Shown here: positions 33,440 through 45,038 of the stretch, one piece after another
Layout: every line of letters begins with the position of its first letter
How positions within the stretch are numbered: position 1 is the first letter of the stretch
Assembly (NCBI GenBank): GCA_031216915.1
Contig: CM062290.1
Location: forward strand, 168,411,453-168,475,452
Length of the DNA stretch: 64,000 bases
DNA from: Pictodentalium vernedei
Taxonomy: Eukaryota; Mollusca; Scaphopoda; Dentaliida; Dentaliidae
Direction of reading: 5' to 3'
Made by a program: the position numbers and the translations under genes
Notes under the pieces: model-generated
Databases searched by the model: none
Told to the model about the DNA's origin: nothing
What the model saw: only the letters and a program-made list of their open reading frames with translations

Positions 33440-35490
33440 AATTTTGTTAAAATCGGACTAAGAGTTCGAATAGTGAACTAGAGATGTTGAGTACCAAATG
33501 TGAAAGGATTCTGACTGGTGGATCTGAAGAAGAAGCTTTTTAAAGAAATTTCCTAATATTGCAGTAAGTTAAAATTCGGGCTACCATAGGGAGCCCAAAT
33601 ATTAACCCAGGGACCTGATTTGAACAAATTTGAATCAGATCTCCCAAGAGATGTTGTATACCAAATATGCATAGATTCTGACTGGTGAATCTGAAGACGA
33701 TTTTTGAAGAAATTCCCTCATATTTCACCAAGTTAAACTTCAGTATCCCATAAGGAGCCCAAATATTAATCCAGGCACTCGATTTGAACAATTTTGAATC
33801 TGACCCCAAGAGATGTCATATACCAAATATGAAAGCATTCTGACTGATGGATCTGAAGAAGAAGATTTTTAAAGAAATTTCCTCATAATTTCCTCATATT
33901 GTTCACAGGGAGCCCAAATATGAACCCAGAGACCCAATTTGAACAAACTTGAATCTGACCCCCCAAGAGATGTTGTATACCAAATACGAAAATATTCTGA
34001 CTGGTGAATCTGAAGAAGATTTTTAAGATTACCACCCATATTGCACTACGTTAAAATTCAGGCTAGAATTAGGGGCCCAAATATTAACCTAGGGATCCAA
34101 TTTGTAAAAAAAAACTTGAATAAGAACCACAAAAAGATGTTGTATACCAACTATAAAAGCATTTTGACTGGAAAGTCTGAAGAGGAAGATTTTTAATGAA
34201 ATTCCCTCATATTGCACTAAGTTAAAATTCGGGCTACCATAGGAGGCCCAAATATTAACCCATGCAGGAACTCGATCCAAACAACCTTGAATCTGATCCC
34301 CCATAGAGATGTTGTATACAAAACATAAAAGGATCTGAAGAAGATTTTTGGAGAAATTCCCTCATATTTCACTACGTTAACTTTCTGGCTCCCATATGGA
34401 GCCCAAATATTAACCAACGCACTCGGTTTGAATAAATTTGCATCTCAACCCCTATAAAGCTGCTGTATACCAAATATGAAAGGATTCTAACTGGTGGATC
34501 TGAGGAAGAAGAATTTTAAAGAAATGTCCTCATATTGCACTAAGTTGAAATTCGGGCTCCCATAGGAATATTAACCCATTCAATCAATTTGAATAATCGT
34601 GAATTCCCCCCCCCCCCCCCCACCCCCTAAACTAAAGATACTGTATACCAAATATGAAAGCAGTCTGACTGGTAGATCTGAAGGAGAAGATTTTTTAAAA
34701 AAATTCCGCATATTGCACTAAGTTAAAATGTGGGCTATCATAGAGATCCCAAATAGTTGAAATTCAGGCTCCCATGGGAATATTAACCCAGGCAATCAAT
34801 TTGAACAAACGTGCATCTCGCCCCCCGTAGAGATGTTGTATACCAAATATGAAAGCATTCTGACTGGTGGATCTGGAGGAGAACATTTTTAAAGAAATTT
34901 CCGCATATTGCACTAAGTTAAAATGTGGGCTATCATAGAGATCCCAAACAAGAATCCAGGGGCCCGATTTGAACAAACTTGAATCTGACCCCCAAGAGAT
35001 GCTGTATACCAAATATGAAAGCATTCTGACTGGTGGATCTGTCATATTGCACTAAGTTGAAAATGAGGCTTATAAATATAAACCGAGGAACTTGATTTGA
35101 ACAATCTTGGATCTGACCCTCATAATAATGATGTGTGCCAAACATTAAAAAATTGTGACTGGTGGTTCTGAAGAAGAAGATTTTTAAAGATTATTCCCCA
35201 TTTTGTTAAATCTTCGGGCTCATGTATTGAGCACAAATATGAACCAAGGGGCTTCATTTTAACAAACTTATATCTGACCCCTATAGATGTTGTACACCGA
35301 AGATCTAAAGATTCTGATCAGTGGTTCTGGAGAATTTTTTATTTTATTTTGGCAAATACGCTGGCATTTTTTCGAGAAGTCCAAAGCAATGTGTTGACGG
35401 ACGGACGGACGGACGGACGGACGGACGGACGGATGGACGGACGGACGGACGGACGGACGGATTAGATAAGCTCAGCTTGACTATTTATTT
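33440..35490 (-). mobile_element. Helitron/pearl-like element, reversed, with ACGG tract
   Basis: There are about ten diverged core units of 155-175 bp (plus some larger gaps), each with CAAATATGAAAGCATTCTGACTGG and a CCCAAATATTAACCCAGG-type block. They are the reverse complement of the core at 840-1860. The high-coordinate side has a run of ACGG units (35395-35461) and then TTAGATAAGCTCAGCTTGAC, resembling the GAGCTTGAC terminus of the element at 28951. A poly-C run splits it at 34606-34622. Its short open frames (for example 33540-33809) are translated repeats. Confidence 0.65.
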
Positions 35491-35960
35491 TTTCAGCATA
35501 AGGGAAAGCAATTTTTTTCCTGACCTCCCTCCTGATTTACACCGGTTAATTTAGCCTGAACGTACGCGAATGAATACTTAAACTAGTTGCTGCGAGTGAG
35601 TGAATGTGGCGGTAAAGGTTGTGAATGCGGTGGTTAAAGTTAAGTCGTTCTTTCTGTTTAGATCTTTGTGTAACGTCACATCCATATCCGGGTAGCGCTG
35701 ATCGCCAAAAAATCGCAATGCAAAATTTATTGCTTCTTCAATTTTTGACTCCAAGACACAGCTCGTTTCAATCAGGCGCATAGCTATGGTTCTATAGTAA
35801 GGGTGCATAGCCAGTTCTGGGTGAGGTCAAGCATGATATTCGGAATGCCGTTGTAGGGGGCCTCCCCGAGATAAAATGGGCACACTTCAGTAGTAATCAA
35901 TACTCTAAGAGCAAATCCTAGACATTTGTAACGTGTGTATTGTTTTATAGGATTATCTAA
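35491..35960. other. No gene seen
   Basis: A 76-codon open frame on the minus strand (35578-35808) has no recognisable motif and a composition that gives no support for coding. Nothing else is seen. Confidence 0.3.
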
Positions 35961-36607
35961 GTAGTATGTAATGTGGTTTTCATCCCCTGTTAGCAGGACC
36001 CCGGAAGTGACGTCATGTCACGTGACCCAGTGGCGCCATGTTGCGTTGTCATGGTAACCCGCGTGAGCAGCCATCTTGTGACGTCATCCCCATAGTGATA
36101 CGTGGTGTTAGTGCGCATGCTCAGCGCGTGTTGTTAGGGTGATACGTGTTTCCGTCGTCCATTTTGTATACTGGAGGCCGCCATCTTGGTTTCTATGGTA
36201 GCACGTGATTGCTATGTTACCCAATTTTTCTGCAATAAGACGGGGTATGTTCGGTGGGTATGTTCGATTGAATCGGAGTAAATCTAATTACCACAAACAA
36301 CCCGACAATCCCTCCAAATCAACCAAATCTATCCCAACTTTTACTATTTCGAATTCTTCCAGAATTCTCTGCTTCTATCTATATATGCGATAGTTTTCCT
36401 CTACTTGACCATGTACCTTTGTTCTGGAGTATACTCCAGTAGCGTAGTAGAGCCTATCAACTGGAACAGTGTTGCTTATTGTTACTGTATTTACCAATTT
36501 CTGGTCTATTCTTGTTAGTTCTGACCCTATTCCCTGTACTCTTGTTGTTTCATTTATCTAGATCATAACTAACCAATCAGATTGCTTGATTTCCCATAAT
36601 CTGTATG
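35961..36607 (+). repeat. Solo arm of the foldback family
   Basis: It begins GTAGTATGT like the complete foldbacks and carries the same outer block: GACCCCGGAAGTGACGTCA, TCACGTGACCCAGTGGCGCC, TAGTGCGCATGC.CAGCGCG and GGAGGCCGCCATCTTGG. It continues through the CTTCTATCTATATATGCGATAG and ATACTCCAGTAGCGTAG blocks to GATTTCCCATAATCTGTATGCAG. No second arm follows. The sequence passes directly into half of a piggyBac-like MITE. Confidence 0.85.
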
Positions 36608-36771
36608 CAGGTTATGACCCCTTATTGGAACGAGCTCGACGAGGTCGTTTCAAAGAGGGGTCATAACCTATGTTTTTGAGACAAAAAAAATTAAAAAATA
36701 ATGAAAATTAGTTGGCGATTTTTGTGAATAGCGCTGGCAGGTTTTGGTCGTTACGATGGGTAAAGGGTTAA
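36608..36771. repeat. Half piggyBac-like MITE fused to foldback arm
   Basis: It starts within the palindrome (GTTATGACCCCTTATTGG) and has the GGAACGAGCTCGACGAGGTCG centre and a complete right end (GGGTAAAGGGTTAA). The left third is missing. Sequence 36772-37127 beyond it is unassigned. Confidence 0.8.
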
Positions 36772-37127
36772 ATCTCACTAAACAACACATTTCGTAGAAC
36801 CCGTGTCAAATGTAGCCTGTCCTATTAACGTGGCGTGGAATTTCCGAGGGAAGTAGGTTAGCCGGAGGTTATCAACAAAATATATCCTTCTTCACATTTA
36901 GAACATTTCTAGTTTTAATTATTGAGGTTATTTAGTTCACCAATGAGATTTCGAATCAGTTGAACGTAACACACACCAAAAATATTGTTCACATTAGCAT
37001 AATTATAATGCGACTTCTGCCACTCACGAAAGACACGGAGGTCATGAAAAAACACCTGTCATGGGCGAATCAAGGGGGTGGGGCGCTATTTTTTTGTAAC
37101 ACCAATCTTTTCATAAACTACATCCAG

Positions 37128-37551
37128 CAGTGACGGCTCCAGGATTTCGATTTAGGGGCCTAAGTAAAATGGGGGAGGGGGGGGGGGTTCATGGGTAGGG
37201 ATGCCGAAAGCATCTTCCGAAGGCCGTAGGCCTGAGCTAGCGGGGGGGGGGGGGGTAAGGGAGGAGTGCCCCCTCCTGTTGGTGGGGGTCTGGGTGATCC
37301 CCCTCCCCCCCCCCCCGGAGAAATGTTCATATTTGGACGCCCAGGGAGCGATAACTGAACGTTTCTACAACATCTGGCGCGGTCTTTAAAGGCCCCCATA
37401 TTGTGTCTAATGGAGTGTACTGTTATGTGCTGTTTGCGTGTGTGATATTGGGTGGCAAAACCACGGTCAGATAGCAATTTAAAGTTTGATTTTATTGGGG
37501 GGGGGGGGGGGGGGCTGTGAGAAAAGTGGGGGCGGGGGCAGGCCGCCACTG
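37128..37551. mobile_element. hAT-like MITE (CAGTGACGG ends)
   Basis: Ends CAGTGACGGCTCCAGG and GGCAGGCCGCCACTG are partly inverted. Flanking octamers ACATCCAG and ATGTCCAG match at 6 of 8. Three poly-G/poly-C runs (about 37171, 37242, 37498) interrupt it. The 167-codon minus-strand frame through it is proline/glycine-rich low complexity created by these runs, not a gene. Confidence 0.7.
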
Positions 37552-37770
37552 ATGTCCAGGTCTGGAAATAACCCGCGAACGATCGTTCAGGTAACGCGGG
37601 TGTTACGTCAATTGTGAAATATGCGAAAGCGCTACAGGTTACGACGAAACAAAAATGCAACATAAATTAAATTCCTAATCCGGCATGTTTTGCCTGTCAG
37701 ACTTGATTTAGCTTGATTGCTTGTTTGCGAATTGCATCCACATATGAGTAGAATGGCTTGTCATTTATGT

Positions 37771-37878
37771 CTTAACAGTATTTCTGTCACAGTAAATAGC
37801 AAAGACTAACGAGCAATCTCGCCAAAGCCAGATCGCGCGTTAGTTGTTTCAGTTTACTGTGGCGGAGATTCTGTTAAG
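37771..37878. mobile_element. TTAA-bounded hairpin
   Basis: TTAACAGTATTTCTGTCACAG pairs with CTGTGGCGGAGATTCTGTTAA over about 40 bp (including AGTAAAC.G.AAC.ACTAACG on one side), leaving a loop of about 25 bp. It is unrelated in sequence to the other TTAA hairpins. Confidence 0.72.
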
Positions 37879-38074
37879 GAGTAAACATCATTGCTAGCAT
37901 TGTAAAACAAAGAAGGCGGAAAAACATCACAAGACATTATTCCAAGAGTTACCGCAGCGTTTTTTTTTTTGGTAACCTGCTAACGGGTTACGATGTAAGC
38001 TCTTTATTTCCAAGCCTGGATATCCATGTGTTATCGCGGATAACAGTCATACTACCCTACCAAATGCATAGAGC

Positions 38075-38327
38075 TTAACACTTAACCTAACATGGAAAGC
38101 AGACGACACTTCCAAAAAAAAATTCTTGAATAACTAATTTTTTAAATTTTTGTCTCAAAAACATAGGTTTTGACCCCTCGTTGGAATGATCTCACCGATC
38201 TCGTTCCAACAAGGGGTCATAACCTATGTTTTTGAGACTATAAATGAAACAAAAATATGTAAATTAATTGTCGATTCTTGAGAAGAGAGCTGGTCGGTTT
38301 TGGCCGTTACGTTGGGTAAAGGGTTAA
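38075..38327. mobile_element. piggyBac-like MITE, subfamily A
   Basis: TTAACACTTAACCTAACATG to TTGGGTAAAGGGTTAA. The centre is diverged (GGAATGATCTCACCGATCTC). The left terminus has lost the CCCTTTACC match. Confidence 0.8.
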
Positions 38328-38518
38328 GCGCCTAAAAATGCGGGGTTCGTGTGAGCCGTTATAAATTAGCTTCCCATTATCAAACATTGAACGGTTCTTC
38401 TTCACTCAGAGAAATCAGCGCCAACTTTTATTCCTAGTATAGAACCAAAACCCATGTGAGTAGTATGTCAGGTACATTTGAGGTGGAGGTTGGATGATCT
38501 CATTTGGATGATCTCATG

Positions 38519-38700
38519 TGACGTCATAGTCACGTGACCCAGTGCCGCCATGTTGTGTTGTCATGGTAACCCGCGTGAGCGGCCATGTTGTGACGTCATC
38601 TCTATAGTGATACGTGGTGTTAGTGCGCATGCGCAGCGCGTGTTGTTAGGGTGATACGTGTTTCCGTCGTCCATTTTGTATACTGGAGGCCGCCATCTTG
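38519..38700 (+). promoter_or_regulatory. Cluster of CRE, E-box, NRF-1 and YY1-like motifs in foldback arm
   Basis: Within 182 bp lie TGACGTCA (38519-38526 and 38591-38598), CACGTG (38531-38536), TGCGCATGCGCA (38624-38635, the NRF-1 palindrome) and GCCGCCATCTTG (38689-38700, YY1-like). Several CpGs lie between. The block is repeated in mirror image in the right arm, and again in the foldback at 54214, the solo arm at 35961 and, decayed, at 8655. The match to consensus sites is seen directly; promoter activity is inference. Confidence 0.5.
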
Positions 38701-40436
38701 GTTTCTATGGTAGCACGTGATTGCTATGTTACCTAAGGCCTACAACAGGACAGGGGTATGTTTTGGAGGTATGTTCGATTAAATCGGAGTAAATCAAATT
38801 ACCACAAACAACCCGACAATCCTTCCAAATCACCAAAATCCACCCAAAATCACCGAAATTGACTTTATTTCCCCATTTTATCGGTTTAGCACGTAGTGTT
38901 ATAGTACCGAGAGGGTATCGGGGGTGCATTCGATTGAACAGGAGTAATGTTCTGGATTAGAATCCCTTTTTTGATCCCTATCCCATGACGTTTTTCCCCT
39001 ATTAAGAATAGCACGTAGTGCTATAGGACAAATTTACCCAGAATTCTCTGCTTCTATCTATATATGCAATAGTTATCGCCTATCTGACCCTGTTCCTTTG
39101 TTCTAGAGTATACTCCAGTAGCGTAGAAGAGCCTATCAACTGGAACAGTATACCTTATTATTGCTATATTTAGTAATTTCTAGTCTATTCTTGTTAGTTC
39201 TGACCCTATTCCAAGTACTCTTGTTGTTTCATTTATCTAGATAATAACTAACCAATCAGATTGCTTGATTTCCCATAACCTGTATTCAGAGTTATCTCCC
39301 TTCTGTATAATAAAAGCCTATATCCAATGGCCATATCCCATGGAATCCCATTTTTTGCAAAACATCTGTGGCTATGGAATCCCTTTTTTTTTGTCGTATG
39401 AGGCCATGAGGGCTATGTAAAAGCCCTCAATGAGTCCTCATTTATTATCCCTCATATCCTCATTGAATTTTGAGGTTATGAGGACCATTAAAAATCCCTC
39501 AATGAGGTATAATTTACTACGACTCTTAGCCTCATTTCAGTATTTAACAGGTATATCATATGGAATCCCATTTTGGAAAACGCCTGTGACTGAGGAATCC
39601 CTTTTTTGTCGTATGAGGCCATGAGGGCTATGTAAAAACCCTCAATGAGTCCTCATTTATTATCCCTCATAGCCTCATTGAATTTTGAGGTTATGAGGAC
39701 CATTAAAAATCCCTCAATGAGGCATAATTTACTACGACTCTTAGCCTCATCTCGGTATTTGAGGATATCCATGGCCTGGTATTGTATTATTCGAGGATAC
39801 CTATCGAGGATACCTTTAGGAGAATCCCTTTTTTGTCGTATGAGGCCATGAGGGCTATGTAAAAACCCTCAATGAGTCCTCATTTATTATCCCTCATAGC
39901 CTCATTGAATTTTGAGGTTATGAGGACCATTAAAAATCCCTCAATGAGGGATTTTTAATACGACTCTTATCCTCATTTCAGTATTTGAGGATACCTATGG
40001 CCTGGTATTGTATTATTTGATGATACCTATTGAGGATACCTATCGAGGATACCTTTTGGAGAATCCCTTTTGTGTCGCATTAGGTTATGTAAAAGCCCTC
40101 AATGGGTCTAATGTAGTCTTACCAACCGCTTCCATCTTGTCGCCAAAGCTCCAAACCATTACAGGTCTATGGCCTATCTGTCCTATCATTAGCTTCCACA
40201 ACAGTCTTGTTCCATTGTGGCCTTGTACCAGTACTATTGGCTTCTATTATTCTGCCCCATATCTCATCCATTACTTCCTAGCTATGCCTATCTCAGTCTC
40301 GACTATAACATTGATCAAGGTTGAATCAGATTTCCCCTGTATACATATAAGGCATTCCATTATTGAGATTCCTAGCTGAGTCCGTAAAATTTGGATTCCG
40401 TATGTTAACATCAACACTCGAGGGTATTCCCCTTCC

Positions 40437-40960
40437 CTATTGGAAGAATTTAGTTCAATGGGTTGTAGTTTAAAAATTCAGATCATCTTTCGCTATATAT
40501 TCATTAAGTTAAAAAATTTGTTCAGTTCAAAAGGGAGTGTTAATACCTTCATTTAGGTTATAGTTCGCTCATTCAGTTCAAAGGGGTTTTAATTACATAA
40601 AGTTCATTCAAATAGTTCAAAGGGGTTTTAATTACATAAAGTTCATTCAAACAGTTCAAAGGGTTAACATTGGGTTATATTTGGGGTTGTAGTTCAATAC
40701 TCTGCTCACTTTGTTATGTTCACTTCGATTTTGGTTGTGTTGGATCTTTGTTCGCTTTTTATGGTCAGTTCACTTCATTCGATCAGATCTGTTCAGTCTT
40801 TCCAACTAGTTCGATCAATCCGACTAGTTTACATTCTTTCACTTTGTTTTGTTCACAATTGGTTCTGTTGGATCTGTACTTAATTGTTTTGTAGTGGTTG
40901 GTTGTCTCTATTCAGAGTCTTGTAGTCATTGTTTAATTGGGGGTTATAAATCCTTTTCCA
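40437..40960. other. Loop of the giant foldback
   Basis: This is the only single-copy part of the element. It contains about three tandem units of 38-39 bp (CATTCAAA.AGTTCAAAGGGG followed by TTTTAATTACATAAAGTT, about 40560-40665), then T-rich sequence. A 74-codon and a 70-codon open frame in it have no motif I recognise, and their composition gives no support for a transposase. Confidence 0.7.
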
Positions 40961-43030
40961 TACCCTCGAGTGTTGATGTTAAAACACGGAATCCAAATTT
41001 TACGGACTCAGCTAGGAATCTCAATAACGGAATGCCTTATATGTATGCAGGGGAAATCTGATTCAACCTTGATCAATGTTATAGTCGAGACTGAGATAGG
41101 CATAGCTAGGAAGTAATGGATGAGATATGGGGAAGAATAACAGAAGCCAATAGTACTGGTACAAGGCCACAATGGAACAAGACTGCTGTAGAAGCTAATG
41201 ATAGGACAGATAGGCCATAGACCTGTAATGGATTTGGAGCTTTGGCGACAAGATGGAAGCGGTTGGTAAGACTACATTAGACCCATTGAGGGCTTTTACA
41301 TAGCCTAATGCGACACAAAAGGGATTCTCCAAAAGGTATCCTCGATAGGTATCCTCAATAGGTATCCTCAAATAATACAATACCAGGCCATAGGTATCCT
41401 CAAATACTGAAATGAGGATAAGAGTCGTATTAAAAATCCCTCATTGAGGGATTTTTAATGGTCCTCATAACCTCAAAATTCAATGAGGCTATGAGGGATA
41501 ATAAATGAGGACTCATGGAGGGTTTTTACATAGCCCTCATGGCCTCATACGACAAAAAAGGGATTCTCCTAAAGGTATCCTCGATAGGTATCCTCGAATA
41601 ATACAATACCAGGCCATGGGTATCCTCAAATACCGAGATGAGGCTAAGAGTCGTAGTAAATTATGCCCCATTGAGGGATTTTTAATGGTCCTCATAACCT
41701 CAAAATTCAATGAGGCTATGAGGGATAATAAATGAGGACTCATTGGGGTTTTTTACATAGCCCTCATGGCCTCATACGACAAAAAAGGGATTCCACAGTC
41801 ACAGACGTTTTCCAAAATGGGATTCCATATGATAGACCTGTTAAATACTGAAATGAGGCTGAGAGTCGTAGTAAATTATACCTCATTGAGGGATTTTTAA
41901 TGGTCCTCATAACCTCAAAATTCAATGTGGCTATGAGGGATAATAAATGAAGACTCATTGAGGGCTTTTACATAGCCCTCATGGCCTCATACGACAAAAA
42001 AGGGATTCCATAGCCACAGGTGTTTTGCAAAAAATGGGATTCCATGGGATATGGCCATTGGATATAGGCTTTTATTATACAGAAGGGAGATAACTCTGCA
42101 TACAGGTTATGGGAAATCAAGCAATCTGATTGGTTAGTTATTATCTAGATAAATGAAATAACAAGAGTACTTGGAATAGGGTCAGAACTAACAAGAATAG
42201 ACTAGAAATTGCTAAATATAGCAATAATAAGGTATACTGTTCCAGTTGATAGGCTCTTCTACGCTACTGGAGTATACTCTAGAACAAAGGAACAGGGTCA
42301 GATAGACGATAACTATTGCATATATAGATAGAAGCAGAGAATTCTGGGTAAATTTGTCCTATAGCACTACGTGCTATTCTTAATAGGGGAAAAACGTCAT
42401 GGGATAGGGATCAAAAAAGGGATTCTAATCCAGAACATTACTCCTGTTCAATCGAATGCACCCCCGATACCCTCTCGGTACTATAACACTACGTGCTAAA
42501 CCGATAAAATGGGGAAATAAAGTCAATTTCGGTGATTTTGGGTGGATTTTGGTGATTTGGAAGGATTGTCGGGTTGTTTGTGGTAATTTGATTTACTCCG
42601 ATTTAATCGAACATACCCCCAAAACATACCCCTGTCCTGTTGTAGGCCTTAGGTAACATAGCAATCACGTGCTACCATAGAAACCAAGATGGCGGCCTCC
42701 AGTATACAAAATGGACGACGGAAACACGTATCACCCTAACAACACGCGCTGCGCATGCGCACTAACACCACGTATCACTATGGAGATGACGTCACAACAT
42801 GGCCGCTCACGCGGGTTACCATAACAACACAACATGGCGGCACTGGGTCACGTGACTATGACGTCACATGAGACCATCCAAATGAGATCATCCAACCTCC
42901 ACCTCAAATGTACCTGACATACTACTCATGTGAGAATCAAAACAAATGAGTCTTCCTGTGACCAAGAACCAGGCAATTTCATACGGAGTTATCTGTCTTG
43001 TTTTTTGAAAAATTGCCGTTGTTGCGCAAC

Positions 43031-43270
43031 TTAACCCTTTAGCTAACGAATCGTCAGCATTCGCATAATTTACAAATTAATTGCAAAATATATTCTTCAG
43101 AAACTTTCAACAAAACCATGTCATGTGACCCCTCAATGGGACGAACTCGTCAAGTTCGTTCGATTCAGGGGTCACATGATATGGTTTTGTTGAATTTTTT
43201 TAAAATTAAAATAAAAAACAATAATTAAACTAACAGATTTTGATATCGTGTGCTTCAGGTAAAGACTTAA
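43031..43270. mobile_element. piggyBac-like MITE, subfamily B
   Basis: TTAACCCTTTAGCTAACG to TTCAGGTAAAGACTTAA with CAACAAAACCATGTCATGTG arms like the copy at 27344. The central palindrome is diverged (GGGACGAACTCGTCAAGTTCG). Confidence 0.8.
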
Positions 43271-43830
43271 CGCATGCATGATGGAACAATTGAAAACGTG
43301 TTTCTGACTTTGCTTCGTCGCCATTTTAAAACTTCAACTAAAGTGGCGCGGCTTTATACATAACAATTTATACAGTGACCTGAGACCTTGGCAGTCCAGT
43401 TAATGTGACTGCATGATTGAAGAATCAAAACACGTGTACGTTTGGTTCGATGTAACCAAATTTGGTTCCCCTACCTAAAAAAAAGTTGACCATTTGATGT
43501 AAACAATTTCCATTTAATATTCAAAAATACCCTTTTCATTATGTTTCATGTATCCTTTGTGTATGATACATATAAAAGGGCTCGTTATAAGTTTAATTTC
43601 ATCTGACAATCCACTTAATTTGCACCCAAAAACTCGGAAAAACGTTTGCATCCCCCCCCCCCCTCCCCACACAAACACACACCTTTCCGATTCCGTATCA
43701 GATAGATTTAATTTCCGGTATATATGGACGATTCACATATGCATTATTACACATTAAAATATAGTTCCTGAAATTCGAAATTTTGACCAGTTTCAACCCA
43801 AATAAAACTGAAAATAGGGGGAAACGGACT

Positions 43831-43968
43831 ATGTGCATGTCATGTATTTTGTATCAGATTATCGGTCGCGTTTACAATCAGATCGCAACGCACCCTAACG
43901 GGTTCGTTGCGGTCCGATTGTAAACACGACCTCGAATCTGATACAAACTACAGGACACCGTACATGGT
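43831..43968. mobile_element. Hairpin MITE around GTTTACAATC
   Basis: Arms pair over about 60 bp. TGTATCAGATT..CGGTCGCGTTTACAATC on the left is matched by GATTGTAAACACGACCTCGAATCTGATACA on the right, with a short loop at CACCCTAACGG. The outer ends (CATGTCATGTA and TACGGTGTCC-type) decay gradually. No clear target duplication was found. Confidence 0.65.
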
Positions 43969-44075
43969 TATGATAATGTCAGTATATATATTGAGTAGTC
44001 ATGTATACAAGAAAAACATTGTGTACTACAATTATTATTTAACGAATTAGGCTACATTCGTTAAACGAAAGCAAT

Positions 44076-44428
44076 TTATTTATTCATTTATTTATTTATT
44101 GGGGTTTAACGAAACTTTCGACAGCCAGGGTCACCTCGTGTTTTATAGGTGGAGCAAGCCGGAGTACCCGGAAAGAACCACCGAGCAACGACGAGCAACT
44201 GTCAGACTCCCCAACATACTAACTCCACATAAGCAGGGTTAACAATGGTTGAAGACAAGTGCACCATCGACGTGCCGTACGCCTTAGTACACAACGCCAC
44301 CGTGCACCCGCGTGGGTAATTGGGATGAAGTGTCTTGCCCAAGGACACAACGCGGTTGCCACAGGTGGGATTTGAACCGAGGATCTCTCGGCTTGCAGTC
44401 TATATCTCTATCTACTGAGCCACCTGGA
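44076..44428 (-). repeat. SINE copy h: tRNA head type 1, tail type 2
   Basis: On the minus strand it has an A box (TGGCTCAGTAGA), B box (GGTTCAAATCC), the common body (GCGTTGTGTCCTTGGGCAAG) and tail type 2 (GTTTCGTTAAACCCCAATAA). It pairs the same head as copies c and i with a different tail, which is direct evidence that head and tail are exchangeable modules. Target duplication was not clear. Confidence 0.9.
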
Positions 44429-44662
44429 TCCCAACAAAAGAAAATCTTTAAAATAATAATAAACGAACGTATCGGACCTGCTTCCTTTATTATTGTTTTA
44501 AAGAAGTACATTGACTTAGATTTCAAGTCCGTCCTGATGGTCAATTACGACCGGGGAACACTGTCGAAAACAGTTAACCTTCGCCCCACCATGTCGGAAA
44601 ATTTCGAGGTCCTAGCTTCGGATCTGGTTAAAAATGTTAATTGCTGTACTCTTTATACAAAA

Positions 44663-45038
44663 CAGTGGCGTACCCGGGGGGGGGGGGGGGGGGGGGGCTA
44701 GGATGGATACCTACCCTAAAATTACAGCGCCCCCACCCCCTCAAAATGGGGGCACTGTCCCATTTTCACTCTCAGGGCATTGGATTTTCAACTTTTCTCG
44801 GGGAGCTTCCACCAATGAGAGGGGAATACAATAGAGCTGAGGTGGGTGGGTATGGACCTGTCATCGATTGGATTCGAGGGGCTCCCCGGAACCCCCACCA
44901 ATGGGAAAGCCATACCCACCACCACGTCAGAATGGCGGTCTTCGGATATACCTGCGATATATATCGACCTGCAACCCCTACGCCCCCCCCCCCCCCCGAA
45001 AACACACACCTCAATAGGAAATCCTAGCTACGCCCCTG
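44663..45038. mobile_element. hAT-like MITE, exact 8-bp TSD
   Basis: Ends CAGTGGCGTACCCGG and CTAGCTACGCCCCTG. An exact 8-bp duplication, ATACAAAA, flanks it (44655-44662 and 45039-45046). A 20-base poly-G tract sits at the left end. The interior (CACCAATG.GA.GGGGA, GGTGGGTATGG, ACCTGC.ATATATCGACCTG) is shared with 51970-52333. Glycine/proline-rich open frames here are artefacts. Confidence 0.9.

Larger units (their letters stand above)
38460..42925. mobile_element. Giant foldback element, 4.47 kb
   Basis: Two near-identical inverted arms, 38460-40436 and 40961-42925, flank a 524-bp loop. The termini are GTAGTATGTCAGGTACATTT and its complement. Flanking CCATGTGA (left) and TCATGTGA (right) match at 7 of 8. 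From outside in, each arm has a CpG-rich 250-bp motif block, a 400-bp stretch with CTTCTATCTATATATGCAATAG, and three tandem units of about 215-225 bp (left arm at about 39388, 39605 and 39830). Those units are made of CCCTCAATGAGTCCTCATTT and GAATTTTGAGGTTATGAGG words, and the innermost arm end is ACTCGAGGGTA. No transposase or other protein was found. Short frames in the arms are mirrored between arms and are not genes. Foldback (TIR-MITE or Galileo/FB-like) is descriptive; the superfamily is unknown. Confidence 0.92.

Noticed and set aside
33540..35145. Repeated related peptides (PYG...FNLVQYEGIS type) on the minus strand.
   Set aside because: They follow the tandem-core monomer and shift frame with it, so they are repeat shadows.
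37160..37663. A 167-codon minus-strand open frame rich in Pro and Gly.
   Set aside because: It is created by poly-G/poly-C runs and hAT-like MITE sequence, with no domain.
40008..40379. A 123-codon open frame on the plus strand inside the left foldback arm.
   Set aside because: Its mirror copy in the other arm is broken by changes, and it has no recognisable motif.
39430..42000. Several mirrored 60-76 codon frames with similar peptides in the giant foldback.
   Set aside because: They are translations of the tandem units in the two arms; the same peptides appear because the DNA is repeated and inverted.
38460..42925. Retroviral or LTR element, because of long repeats at both ends.
   Set aside because: The repeats are inverted, not direct, and no gag, pol or primer-binding site was seen.
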